64,000 nt of DNA from Roseburia_C sp900315735 (GTDB lineage: Bacteria > Bacillota > Clostridia > Lachnospirales > Lachnospiraceae), in NCBI GenBank assembly GCA_052118425.1, contig JBQKHF010000007.1; one strand, 5' to 3'. The first letter of the stretch is position 1. Each line of letters opens with the position of its first letter. Shown here piece after piece: positions 36,281 to 44,796 of this stretch. The position numbers and the translations under genes were made by a program. Under the pieces are notes generated by a model. The model saw nothing but the letters and a program-made list of their open reading frames with translations. It was not told the DNA's origin and ran no database searches.

Positions 36281-36916
36281 TTAATAATTATAATCTTTTT
36301 CAAAATAAACTTTCAGCTTCTCCAATGCCTTTTTTTCAATCCTTGAAACATAAGACCTTGAGATATTTAAGTTCTTTGCAATCTCCTTCTGCGTTACCGG
36401 ACAGTCCGTTTTTAAGCCATAGCGCAGACTGATAATAATCTGTTCCCGCCTGTTTAGTACCCGGGGCAGTATTTCATATAAGGTCTTCACATTTTTATCA
36501 TACTCCATCTGCTCTACCACATCCGGCTCGTTATGCTCCACAATATCCAGTAAATGAATCTGATTCCCCTCTTTATCCGTTCCGATTGGCTCATAAAGAG
36601 ACACTTCCCTGGCAATTTTACGCTTGCTGCGCAAATACATCAGAAGTTCATTTTCAATGCATCTTGCCGCATAAGTTGCAAGCTTATTTCCTTTTTCTAC
36701 CCGGAAGGTATCGATTGCTTTAATCAGTCCAATGGTTCCAATCGATATTAAATCTTCCATATCCTCTTCCACATTCTGATATTTCTTTACTACATGTGCC
36801 ACCAGGCGCATATTGTGTTCTATCAGAATATGTTTTGCTTCAAGGCTGCCTTCCCCAAGCTGTTTTAAATATTGCTTCTCTTCCTGTATGGTCAACGGAG
36901 ATAAAAATGTTTTCAA
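36281..36916 (-). CDS. sigK: SigK, late mother-cell sporulation sigma factor
   Basis: The 211-residue sigma-70 protein matches SigK across regions 2 and 4: NMRLVAHVVKKYQNVEEDME, ISIGTIGLIKAIDTFRVEKG, KLATYAARCIENELLMYL and the region 4 helix ITQKEIAKNLNISRSYVSRI-like segment. It directs late mother-cell genes during sporulation. The frame begins at a TTG codon (36916) behind AAGGGTG. The N-terminus MKTFLSPLTIQEE lacks the about 20-residue pro-sequence of Bacillus SigK, and no skin element interrupts the gene. SigE is less likely, as the N-terminus differs. Confidence 0.93.
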   Translation of the reverse strand: MKTFLSPLTIQEEKQYLKQLGEGSLEAKHILIEHNMRLVAHVVKKYQNVEEDMEDLISIGTIGLIKAIDTFRVEKGNKLATYAARCIENELLMYLRSKRKIAREVSLYEPIGTDKEGNQIHLLDIVEHNEPDVVEQMEYDKNVKTLYEILPRVLNRREQIIISLRYGLKTDCPVTQKEIAKNLNISRSYVSRIEKKALEKLKVYFEKDYNY

Positions 36917-37042
36917 TACAGCACCCTTAAAAAGCGATTTATTATATTCTATGCCCCGGTCAGGTTCTTCGTGCCTTTCCTCTTTTCTGAATCTTTATTT
37001 CTCTTCTTTTCTTCTGTCCCCTTTTCCTTTATAATCATCCTT

Positions 37043-37981
37043 ATGAAACGAATATTAGACTATACCATAACAAATGAATATGAAAACTTTACCATAAGAG
37101 AATTTCTCACAGAAAAAGGATATCCGAAGGGTCTCCGGGCACATCTTTTCCGCACCGAGGGTGTTCTTTTCCGAAACGGAGAAGCAGGACACAGCAGCGA
37201 CCGGCTGAAAGCTTCCGATAAATTAAAAATTATTTTAGAAGAATCCATGCCGGAAACCTATCCTGCACCGGAAAACATCCCCCTTTCCATCCTCTATGAA
37301 GATAAAGATATTCTCGTGATTAATAAACCGGCACATATGCCTGTGCACCCTTCCATGACACATTACGAACACACCCTCGCCAATGCTGTCTTTTATTATC
37401 TGGGCAGCAAAAAGGAAGCCGGTCCTTTCCGCTGCATCAACCGGCTGGATAAGGATACCACCGGTATCACAGTCCTTGCAAAACACAGCCTCAGTGGCGG
37501 AATCCTAGGCAGACAGATGAATGAACGGAAAATCCACCGCACCTACCTTGCTATCGTCCGTGGCATTACCCCGGAATCCGGTACCATCACTGCACCAATC
37601 GGAAGAAAAGAAGGCTCTGTATTAGAGCGTCAGGTAGATTTTGAACATGGCGAATATGCCTGCACCCACTATCGCAGACTGGCTACGAAAGAAATGCTGT
37701 CTGGAAATGCTCTCTCCCTTATTGCTTTACGTCTTGATACTGGAAGAACACACCAGATTCGTGTCCATATGAGTTACCTTGGCTATCCTTTAATCGGAGA
37801 TTTCCTTTATAATCCGGATTTTTCCCTGATAAAAAGGCAGGCACTTCATGCCTGCCAGTTAGAATTTGAGCATCCAATCACAAAGGAACAGCTCTGCTTT
37901 ACTGCTCCACTTCCTGGCGATATGCAAATGCTGTTCCCTGAATTTCATGTTAAAAATCTGAATAATATATTTTCAAATTAG
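37043..37981 (+). CDS. RluA/RluD-family pseudouridine synthase
   Basis: The 312-residue protein has an N-terminal S4-like RNA-binding region (FTIREFLTEKGYPKGLRAHL) and the catalytic core with INRLDKDTTGITVLAKH, where the first Asp after RL is the nucleophile, plus LDTGRTHQIRVHMSYLGYPL. It isomerises uridine in rRNA or tRNA; the exact site cannot be told. I take ATG 37043 (MKRILDYTI), though no strong Shine-Dalgarno sequence is visible; an ATG at 36971 would add a hydrophobic non-homologous stretch. It ends overlapping trpS tail-to-tail. Confidence 0.9.
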   Translation: MKRILDYTITNEYENFTIREFLTEKGYPKGLRAHLFRTEGVLFRNGEAGHSSDRLKASDKLKIILEESMPETYPAPENIPLSILYEDKDILVINKPAHMPVHPSMTHYEHTLANAVFYYLGSKKEAGPFRCINRLDKDTTGITVLAKHSLSGGILGRQMNERKIHRTYLAIVRGITPESGTITAPIGRKEGSVLERQVDFEHGEYACTHYRRLATKEMLSGNALSLIALRLDTGRTHQIRVHMSYLGYPLIGDFLYNPDFSLIKRQALHACQLEFEHPITKEQLCFTAPLPGDMQMLFPEFHVKNLNNIFSN

Positions 37982-38982
37982 CGGATTCTTTCTGTAAGTC
38001 CTACTTTCTTCTGTACCTTGCGTAAGGTCTTATTGGAATAATAAGCTGCTTTTTCATCATTCATCTTAATCATGCTGTCAAGATAAGTCTTGTCTGCCAT
38101 CAGTTCCTGATAACGCTTCTGTAATGGCTCTAACTCTGCAGCAACTGCTTCTCCTACTGCCAGTTTAAAGTCACCATAGCCCTTGCCATCAAATTCTTTT
38201 TCGATTTCATCTCTTGTCTTTCCGGTCACGCAGCTGTAAATATCAATCAGGTTGCTGATACCCGGCTTATCTTCACGATATACAATCTCACTGCCGGAGT
38301 CGGTTACTGCACGTTTGAATTTGCGGATAACGGTATCTTTATCATCTAAAAGACGAATGGTTGCATTCGGATTCTCATCGGATTTTGACATCTTCTTCTC
38401 CGGCTCCTGCAGGCTCATAATCTTTGCTCCTGCTTTTCCGATATATGCTTCCGGAATTGTAAAAACATCTCCGTAAATAGCATTGAAACGCTGTGCAATG
38501 TCTCTGGTAATCTCAAGATGCTGTTTCTGGTCTACACCAACCGGAACCACATCTGCCTGATACAGTAAAATGTCTGCTGCCATTAATACCGGATAAGTAT
38601 AAAGACCTGCATTGATATTATCTGCATGCTTTGCAGCCTTGTCCTTAAACTGTGTCATACGGTTTAACTCTCCCATATAGGTAAAGCAGCCTAATATCCA
38701 GCTTAATTCAGCATGTCCGGATACATGGGACTGATAATAAATACAATTCTTCTCCGGGTCTAAGCCAGCAGCTACATATAATGCATAAAGAGAACGGGCA
38801 TTTTTACGGAACTCTGCCGGTACCTGTCTTAAGGTGAGGGAATGTAAATCCATAACACCATAGATACATTCGTATTCATCTGTAAGATTTACCCAGTTTT
38901 TCAATGCTCCCAAATAATTTCCAAGGGTAAGGGTTCCTGTTGCCTGCATTCCACTATATAAAATCTTCTTTCCGTCTAACAT
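37978..38982 (-). CDS. trpS: Tryptophanyl-tRNA synthetase
   Basis: The 334-residue class I enzyme has the HIGH-equivalent motif TGTLTLGNYLGAL near the start and the KMSKS loop in EPEKKMSKSDENPNAT. Length fits bacterial TrpRS. It charges tRNA-Trp in the cytoplasm. The start abuts the DUF5662 gene and there is no space for a T-box leader, so it is probably transcribed from the promoter before the GH13-like gene. Its stop shares four bases with the convergent pseudouridine synthase stop. Confidence 0.97.
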   Translation of the reverse strand: MLDGKKILYSGMQATGTLTLGNYLGALKNWVNLTDEYECIYGVMDLHSLTLRQVPAEFRKNARSLYALYVAAGLDPEKNCIYYQSHVSGHAELSWILGCFTYMGELNRMTQFKDKAAKHADNINAGLYTYPVLMAADILLYQADVVPVGVDQKQHLEITRDIAQRFNAIYGDVFTIPEAYIGKAGAKIMSLQEPEKKMSKSDENPNATIRLLDDKDTVIRKFKRAVTDSGSEIVYREDKPGISNLIDIYSCVTGKTRDEIEKEFDGKGYGDFKLAVGEAVAAELEPLQKRYQELMADKTYLDSMIKMNDEKAAYYSNKTLRKVQKKVGLTERIR

Positions 38983-39531
38983 TTATTTATCCTTCTTTCT
39001 TTTATTTTTCAATACTTCATATCGAATATATGCATAAGTCTCTTCTTCGCCGCGTTCTGCCAACATATGAAGAAGACGCTCTAATAGTTCTTTGGATTCC
39101 TCATGAATAATATGATACTGCTTTCCATGTTCATAATAAGCCAGTGGACTGTCGTTGGTATATTTTTCTTTCTGGTAATTCTTACTTGCCGCCATCCGGT
39201 CAATAAACATCTCAACCACATATTTTGTCGGCATCTTCATTCCGGTGATTCCGGCACATTTCTCCGGTCCGTAATCAATCCAGTATTCCATATGATGCTT
39301 GTTTCTGCCCTTATGATGCAGCCACGCTGCAGAATAGCCTTTATCCTCCCGCTCGGCATTGTTCGGACTCATATTTCCCTGAAAATATTTACAGCCTACA
39401 AGAAATTCCGTAGGTGAATATTTCGACATATCATGTAATAACCCCTGACGATAAAGCCCTACCTTAAAACAGCCTTTCATTACTAACATCTTGTGATGAT
39501 TAATTGTGCAAAAATGTTTCCATGCTTTCAT
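38983..39531 (-). CDS. DUF5662 family protein
   Basis: The 182-residue protein is rich in His and Tyr, with LLHDMSKYSPTEF (about 32-44), AAWLHHKGRNKHHMEYWIDY (about 69-88) and a conserved MPTKYVVEMFIDRMAASKNY. I recognise this as DUF5662, common in Firmicutes and some phages. The HD and HH pairs suggest a metal-binding, possibly hydrolytic, HD-like fold, but no activity is established. It lies 6 bases after the GH13-like gene and directly abuts trpS. Confidence 0.8.
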   Translation of the reverse strand: MKAWKHFCTINHHKMLVMKGCFKVGLYRQGLLHDMSKYSPTEFLVGCKYFQGNMSPNNAEREDKGYSAAWLHHKGRNKHHMEYWIDYGPEKCAGITGMKMPTKYVVEMFIDRMAASKNYQKEKYTNDSPLAYYEHGKQYHIIHEESKELLERLLHMLAERGEEETYAYIRYEVLKNKRKKDK

Positions 39532-39537
39532 CTTACT

Positions 39538-41385
39538 TTATTTCCCTATTAATATCTGAATGGACATTCCCGCAATCTCAACCTGCGCTGCATCCATTTT
39601 CATTTCTTTCTCCAGGAATCCCTTTTCATTTCCTGTATCCATTACTTTATACCATTTTTTATTTTTTGGCAATTTCGGAAGTGCCAGGAACTGCTTTCCG
39701 GTATGAAAATTATATGCCACATAAATCATTTCTTCACTGTCTGCATATGGTCCGCAGTAAAGCATTCCCACAGACTGGCGGTTTGGACCAAAGCCCACGG
39801 TCCATGCACTATCGCAGTGGAAAGAAAGATCCGGATAGCCCAGTCCCTTATAATCATTCATCCGCATCGGCTCTTCCATCCGAAGAATCGGATGTGCCTT
39901 ACGAAAAGCTATCATTTCCTTTACAAACTGCTGCAGCAATGCATATTTCTTCTCATTCTTCCAGTTTATCCAGCCAACCGCATTATCCTGGCAATATGCA
40001 TTATTATTTCCCTTCTGGGAATTGCCAATCTCATCACCGGCAGAAAGCATCGGAATGCCCTGAGCCAAAAATACTGCCGTAATTGCATTTCTAAGCTGCT
40101 TTTGCCGCAGGCTTTCTACATACTTTTTACGGGTTGGTCCCTCAATGCCATAGTTGTCACTGTAATTCCAGTCATTTCCATCGGCATTATTTTCTCCATT
40201 TGCCTCATTATGCTTCTCACTGTACATAAATACATCTGCCAGCGTAAAGCCATCATTGGATGCCGCATAATTCACAAATCCGGCATATTTTTTCTGCTTA
40301 CGCATCTGGTTTACAAAATCCGTAAGACAGATTTCCTTATGATTTAACATTTTCCGCAGCGGATAATAGAATTCATCCCGGTAAACAAACAAATGCGGAT
40401 ATGCATAGTCCTGTTCCAGCAAATCTTCCGGAATCGTATCAGCAAACAGCTTGCTACGGCACAAAATCAAATCCTGCGCCATGGCACGGATTGGAAGGTT
40501 TGCTCCCATCAGGCGGAATCCATCCACATGATATTCCATTACCCAGAAACGTAATGCTTCCAACATCAGGTTCTGATTGATGGTATTCGGAAAATAAATC
40601 TCCATAATACATTCCATGTCATTCTTATGCAATGCCTTAATCATTGATTTCAAGGCATGCTCCGGCTGTCTGCTTTTGGTAAATGCAGCCTTCGGTGCAA
40701 AATAATTGCCCTCGGTATAGCCCCAGCAATTTATCTTCTCGACTTCCGGCAGCTTCTTTGTTTCCGTCTTCTGTTCTTCCTTCCAGGTCACATAATCCGG
40801 CAGTTCACAGGTTGCCGGTATCATCAGCTCTTCAAATTCATAAAAAGGCATAAATTCAACGGTTGTAACCCCCATATCACGAAGATATCCGATTCTGCTC
40901 TCCACCGCTTCAAAGGTACCTTTTCTGGCTCCGCCATTACTTCCCTCCATGGTAAAATTTCTCACATGAAGCTTGTATATGACCATATCCTTTTTGGCAA
41001 TTTCCGGTGCCACATCCTCTTCCCAGTCAAATGTATCCGTGGAAAATCCGCTTTTCACCTGATAATCCATGCCAAAGCGTTCTTTTTCTCCCCACTTTTC
41101 TCTGCCTACGATTCGTCTGGCATATGGGTCTGTCATAATCTTACCATCTATTTCAAAATTATAATCAAAAGAAGCCGGTTCAATGCCCATTACCATAATT
41201 GAGCGCAGTGCACCCACATAGTAAGTATCCGGAACCGGTATTTTCTCTGTTATTCCTGTTTTCTTTTCATACAGTACAATACTGCACTTCTGCTCTTTTC
41301 TCCCCTCAAAGGTAAATACAATCCCATCACCAAGCACAACGGCTCCCATGGTTCTGTAATCGCCTTCCCGAACATTATATTTCAT
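39538..41385 (-). CDS. GlgX/isoamylase-like GH13 protein with catalytic residues lost
   Basis: The 615-residue protein has an N-terminal CBM48-like domain (about 1-120) and a GH13 barrel most like glycogen debranching enzyme GlgX: NEANGENNADGNDWN, GIEGPTRKKYVESLRQKQLR, FLAQGIPMLSAGDEIGNSQ, NNNAYCQDNAVGWINW. The catalytic positions are changed. The nucleophile Asp in the usual GFRFD is Met293 (GFRLM), the acid Glu is Asp316 (LFADT), region I reads EIYFPNT not DVVYNHT, and region IV has SND not AHD. Only Asp378 remains. It is therefore probably inactive as a glycosidase. I use ATG 41385 behind AGGATG; GTG 41400 is possible. Confidence 0.85.
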   Translation of the reverse strand: MKYNVREGDYRTMGAVVLGDGIVFTFEGRKEQKCSIVLYEKKTGITEKIPVPDTYYVGALRSIMVMGIEPASFDYNFEIDGKIMTDPYARRIVGREKWGEKERFGMDYQVKSGFSTDTFDWEEDVAPEIAKKDMVIYKLHVRNFTMEGSNGGARKGTFEAVESRIGYLRDMGVTTVEFMPFYEFEELMIPATCELPDYVTWKEEQKTETKKLPEVEKINCWGYTEGNYFAPKAAFTKSRQPEHALKSMIKALHKNDMECIMEIYFPNTINQNLMLEALRFWVMEYHVDGFRLMGANLPIRAMAQDLILCRSKLFADTIPEDLLEQDYAYPHLFVYRDEFYYPLRKMLNHKEICLTDFVNQMRKQKKYAGFVNYAASNDGFTLADVFMYSEKHNEANGENNADGNDWNYSDNYGIEGPTRKKYVESLRQKQLRNAITAVFLAQGIPMLSAGDEIGNSQKGNNNAYCQDNAVGWINWKNEKKYALLQQFVKEMIAFRKAHPILRMEEPMRMNDYKGLGYPDLSFHCDSAWTVGFGPNRQSVGMLYCGPYADSEEMIYVAYNFHTGKQFLALPKLPKNKKWYKVMDTGNEKGFLEKEMKMDAAQVEIAGMSIQILIGK

Positions 41386-41427
41386 TTCATCATCCTGCAC
41401 TTTCCTATATTCAAGTCTCTTGAAACG

Positions 41428-41436
41428 ATTATAACA
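41428..41436 (-). promoter_or_regulatory. extended -10 promoter for the GH13-like/DUF5662/trpS operon
   Basis: On the minus strand TGTTATAAT (41428-41436) is a perfect extended -10, about 45 bases before the start codon. No good -35 is seen at 17 bases, which extended -10 promoters can tolerate. It lies back to back with the promoter of the HD-GYP gene. Confidence 0.5.
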
Positions 41437-41443
41437 CGATTCA

Positions 41444-41472
41444 TTGACAATTGATATGTAAATTTTTATAAT
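41444..41472 (+). promoter_or_regulatory. consensus SigA promoter of the HD-GYP gene
   Basis: TTGACA (41444-41449), a 17-base spacer and TATAAT (41467-41472) match the SigA consensus exactly. Transcription would start near 41479, about 39 bases before the ATG at 41518. The perfect match suggests strong vegetative expression unless a repressor intervenes. Confidence 0.85.
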
Positions 41473-41517
41473 TATAGTGTAGTGTATTGTAAAAATAGTA
41501 ATTTACGAGGTATATTC

Positions 41518-42612
41518 ATGCATACAGTTGCGACAAAGGACTTAGAACCAGGTATGGTAACTGCCGCTCCTGTCATGAGCAGGCATGGGCAGATTATTGT
41601 TGAAGAACACAAAATGCTGACAACTCAGATGATTGCGCATCTGGAGTTTTATGGAATTGAGAGTGCCAAAATAATAGACGGTGCTCTGCCTGTTGATGCC
41701 ATTCAGTCAATGGCTGAAGAAAAGGAAGCAGCTGACCGCTATTCCGAAAAAGTCCGAAACAGCGAAGAATTTAAGATTTTTAAAGCTAATTATGAGAAAA
41801 AGGTTCCTTTTTTGGAAAAATCCATCAATGATTTTGTCACAAAAAATATTCCTTTTAATAAAGACGAGCTTTTATCCTGTGCTTTGGATCTTTTTGCCAG
41901 ACATTCCACTACGATTTCCATGTTTGATATGCTGCACAATACGCGTAAGATTACCGATTCCACTTACGCTCACAGCTTAAATGTTTCTCTCATCAGCCGG
42001 ATGATTGGCATGTGGCAGGATTATAATGTGGATGATTTGGAAACACTGACTCTGGGCGGACTCTTACATGATATCGGAAAGAGTAAAATTCCGCCAGAAA
42101 TCATTAATAAACCGGGACGACTGACCAATGAAGAATATGAACTGGTGAAAAAGCATTCCGAATACGGTTATGAACTGCTGAAAAATCAGAATATATCTGT
42201 CCGCATCAAGAAAATTGCCCTCACCCACCACGAACGTTGTGATGGAAGTGGCTATCCAATCGGACTTATCGGAGATGATATTGATGATTTTGCCAACATC
42301 GTTGCCATTGCAGATGTCTACGATGCCATGACAGCCGACCGCTGCTACCGCCGTGGTATCTGTCCATTCGAAGTCATTGCAACCTTTGAACGGGAAGGCT
42401 TAGGCAAATATAAGCCACAGTTTATCACCAGCTTCTTAGAGCATATTGCCAATACCTATATTAACAATGATGTCCTGTTAAGTAATGGCATGACCGGTAA
42501 AATTGTGCTGATTAACAAGCATCGTCTGACCCGTCCGGTAGTTCAGTTAGAAGGCGGTAAATTTATTAACCTAGAAAAACGTCCGGAACTTTATGTTCAG
42601 GCAATTATATAA
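41518..42612 (+). CDS. HD-GYP domain protein, probable c-di-GMP phosphodiesterase
   Basis: The 364-residue protein has an N-terminal region of about 125 residues (MHTVATKDLEPGMVTAAPVM) without a recognisable receiver or membrane domain. It is followed by an HD-GYP domain with GGLLHDIGKSKIPPEIINKP and HHERCDGSGYPIGL and the later IADVYDAMTADRCYR. These keep the metal-binding His/Asp residues and the GYP loop, so it should hydrolyse c-di-GMP. The ATG at 41518 has GAGG 8 bases upstream. It could relieve the PilZ brake encoded at 5.1 kb. Confidence 0.92.
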   Translation: MHTVATKDLEPGMVTAAPVMSRHGQIIVEEHKMLTTQMIAHLEFYGIESAKIIDGALPVDAIQSMAEEKEAADRYSEKVRNSEEFKIFKANYEKKVPFLEKSINDFVTKNIPFNKDELLSCALDLFARHSTTISMFDMLHNTRKITDSTYAHSLNVSLISRMIGMWQDYNVDDLETLTLGGLLHDIGKSKIPPEIINKPGRLTNEEYELVKKHSEYGYELLKNQNISVRIKKIALTHHERCDGSGYPIGLIGDDIDDFANIVAIADVYDAMTADRCYRRGICPFEVIATFEREGLGKYKPQFITSFLEHIANTYINNDVLLSNGMTGKIVLINKHRLTRPVVQLEGGKFINLEKRPELYVQAII

Positions 42613-42627
42613 AGAAAGAGGTATTCT

Positions 42628-42936
42628 ATGGAAAACAAACAGTTAAAAGGTGAAGATGATATCATGGTAACATTGAATTTAGACAATGGTCAGGATGTGG
42701 AATGCAAAATTCTCACCATCTTCGAAGCAGGCGAACAGGATTATATTGCACTGATGCCTTTAGATGAAAAAGGAAATGAAAATGCAGATGGCGAAGTATA
42801 TATCTATCGTTATTCAGAGGATGAGGAAGGAAATCCTTCTTTAGATAATATTGACAGTGACGAAGAATATGAAATTGTCTCCGACCGTTTTGATGAATTA
42901 TTAGACGAAGCAGAATTTGACGCAATGGACGACTAA
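42628..42936 (+). CDS. DUF1292 family protein
   Basis: The 102-residue, strongly acidic protein contains VTLNLDNGQDVECKILTIFE, QDYIALMPLDEKG and VYIYRYSEDEEGNPSLDNID, the DUF1292 (YrzB-like) pattern common in Firmicutes. The function is unknown. It follows the HD-GYP gene by 15 bases with an AAAGAGG ribosome binding site, so the two form an operon. Transcription probably stops at the hairpin at 42999-43034. Confidence 0.9.
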   Translation: MENKQLKGEDDIMVTLNLDNGQDVECKILTIFEAGEQDYIALMPLDEKGNENADGEVYIYRYSEDEEGNPSLDNIDSDEEYEIVSDRFDELLDEAEFDAMDD

Positions 42937-42943
42937 TCATCCA

Positions 42944-44779
42944 TTACGTTTCCTGCAATTCTTTTAAGAACCGGGATGGTTCTGCACTATGATTATTCAA
43001 CAGCTCTACCGAGAAAAGGTAGAGCTGTTTTTTTGCTCTGGTCATTCCCACATAGAACATTCTGCGCTCCTCTTCCAGATCTGCATCTAAAACGGCTTTC
43101 TTATAGGGCATGATTTTCTCATTTACATCAATTAAGAATACCACATCATATTCCAAACCCTTAGCGCTATGTAAGGTAGATAAGACAACGCCCTCTCCTT
43201 TTGTCCGCTGCTTCTCCATGGCATGCTGCAATTCTTTTAAATATTTCTCTTTCTGCTCCTGCCAGTCATCAAAGCTGTCAAACTCTTTGGTCATATCCGT
43301 AAGCTGTTCTAAAATATCAAAAAGCTCTTCCTCATTTATGCCTCTCTGATCCGCATATTCTTTGATATAGTCATCGTAGCCGATTCCTTTCCGGATATAA
43401 TTCACCGCCGCAAAAGGCTTCATTCCGGCTAACATTTTGCAATCATGGTAAAGCCGGTCGATTCTTCGTGCAATCCAGGACTGCTCCATTTTATCATAAT
43501 AGTCTGCCCAGACATCAAATGCTACGGTATCCTCTTCCAGGCTGTCCCGTCCGATATAACGGTTCGGCCGGTTCATAATCTGTAAGAAGTCTGCCCTTCT
43601 TCTGCTTCCATGGGCAATCCGAAGATAACTTTCCATATCTTTTGCAATCCAATGCTCATAGATATTTGGAATATTATCTCTTGTCCGGAAAGGAATATTA
43701 TATTCCATTAACTGCTGCATCAATAGTCTTGGCTGTGTATTGGTGCGAAACAGCACCGCTGCATCCGACCAGTCTCCACCGGCTTTTGTATATTCCTTAA
43801 GTGCATGAATCAGTCCTAAATTTTCTTCCCGCTGTGTCCGGTATGTCTTGCATACCACCGCTTCCTTTGCCGGGTGAAATGCCTTAATATCCTTAGCAAA
43901 CCTGCCTGTGTTGTGGGCAATCAGCCGGCCTGCCGCTGCCACGATATTTCCATCGGAACGATAATTATAATTTAATATAATCCGCTTTGCATTGGCATAA
44001 TCCTTCTCAAAGTTCAGCATAATCTCCGGTCTTGCCTGGCGGAACCGGTAAATAGACTGGTCATCATCCCCTACTACAAAGAGATTGTTTTCCGGTGCTG
44101 CAAGCATCCTTATAATCTCATATTGCAATCCATTGATATCCTGAAACTCATCGATTAAGATATACCGGAACTTCTTCTGCCAGAGTGCTAAAATATCCTT
44201 CCGCTGGCTGAACAATTCATAGGTATAGACTAACATATCATCAAAATCAATCAGCCGGTTCTTCTGCAGCATCTTCTGATAATTCATAAATACATCCCGG
44301 AATGTATGCTCCGGAAAATTCGAAGAATAATAATGTTCAATGGGAATATTCGAATTCTTTACACCACTGATTTCCGATAAAAGATTCTGGATGCATTCAT
44401 TTTCATCTTCATAATCAATTGGAAAATGACGTAAAAGATTCCGGATAAATACCACCTTCTGCTCATCTCTTATGATATTTTCTGCCCGATAATGGTAAGC
44501 ATACTTTAATACCGTAAAAAATACTGCATGAAAGGTACCAAAAGTAGCCGTTGTGGATGTCTGATTCGTCAGCGAAAGAAAACGCTCCTTCATCTCCATA
44601 GCGGCTGCTTTTGTAAATGTCACCACCAGAATCTCTGATGGTGACACCCCATATTTTTCTATTAAATTCTTCGTTCGATGGGTAATTACGGCAGTTTTGC
44701 CTGAACCGGGCCCCGCCAGTGTAAGGCAGGGACCCTGATAAAAATCAACAGCTTCCTGTTGTGCTTCATTAAATTGCAT
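42944..44779 (-). CDS. UvrD/PcrA-type ATP-dependent DNA helicase
   Basis: The 611-residue superfamily 1A helicase has the Q motif NEAQQEAVDFYQGP, Walker A LAGPGSGKTAVITHRT, motif II ILIDEFQDINGLQYE, motif III VVGDDDQSIYRFR and motif VI EERRMFYVGMTRAKKQLYLF. It is shorter than PcrA (about 730 residues) and lacks the usual long C-terminal extension, so it is a second, short UvrD-like helicase with a role in repair or recombination. It follows gltX by 17 bases. Its 3' end encodes a plus-strand terminator. Confidence 0.93.
   Translation of the reverse strand: MQFNEAQQEAVDFYQGPCLTLAGPGSGKTAVITHRTKNLIEKYGVSPSEILVVTFTKAAAMEMKERFLSLTNQTSTTATFGTFHAVFFTVLKYAYHYRAENIIRDEQKVVFIRNLLRHFPIDYEDENECIQNLLSEISGVKNSNIPIEHYYSSNFPEHTFRDVFMNYQKMLQKNRLIDFDDMLVYTYELFSQRKDILALWQKKFRYILIDEFQDINGLQYEIIRMLAAPENNLFVVGDDDQSIYRFRQARPEIMLNFEKDYANAKRIILNYNYRSDGNIVAAAGRLIAHNTGRFAKDIKAFHPAKEAVVCKTYRTQREENLGLIHALKEYTKAGGDWSDAAVLFRTNTQPRLLMQQLMEYNIPFRTRDNIPNIYEHWIAKDMESYLRIAHGSRRRADFLQIMNRPNRYIGRDSLEEDTVAFDVWADYYDKMEQSWIARRIDRLYHDCKMLAGMKPFAAVNYIRKGIGYDDYIKEYADQRGINEEELFDILEQLTDMTKEFDSFDDWQEQKEKYLKELQHAMEKQRTKGEGVVLSTLHSAKGLEYDVVFLIDVNEKIMPYKKAVLDADLEEERRMFYVGMTRAKKQLYLFSVELLNNHSAEPSRFLKELQET
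42999..43034 (+). terminator. plus-strand terminator embedded in the helicase coding sequence
   Basis: CAGCTCTACC (43001-43010) pairs perfectly with GGTAGAGCTG (43018-43027) around GAGAAAA, extended by AA/TT, followed by seven T (43028-43034). This is a classic terminator for the HD-GYP/DUF1292 operon. It lies about 65 bases inside the convergent helicase gene, where the other strand encodes the conserved KKQLYLFSVELL segment. Confidence 0.85.
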
Positions 44780-44796
44780 GAAATGCCTCGTAACTT

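Noticed and set aside
36281..36916. Interruption of sigK by a skin-like element
   Set aside because: The reading frame is continuous over the full length of the family.
38983..39531. T-box leader for trpS
   Set aside because: The DUF5662 gene directly abuts trpS, leaving no room for a T-box.
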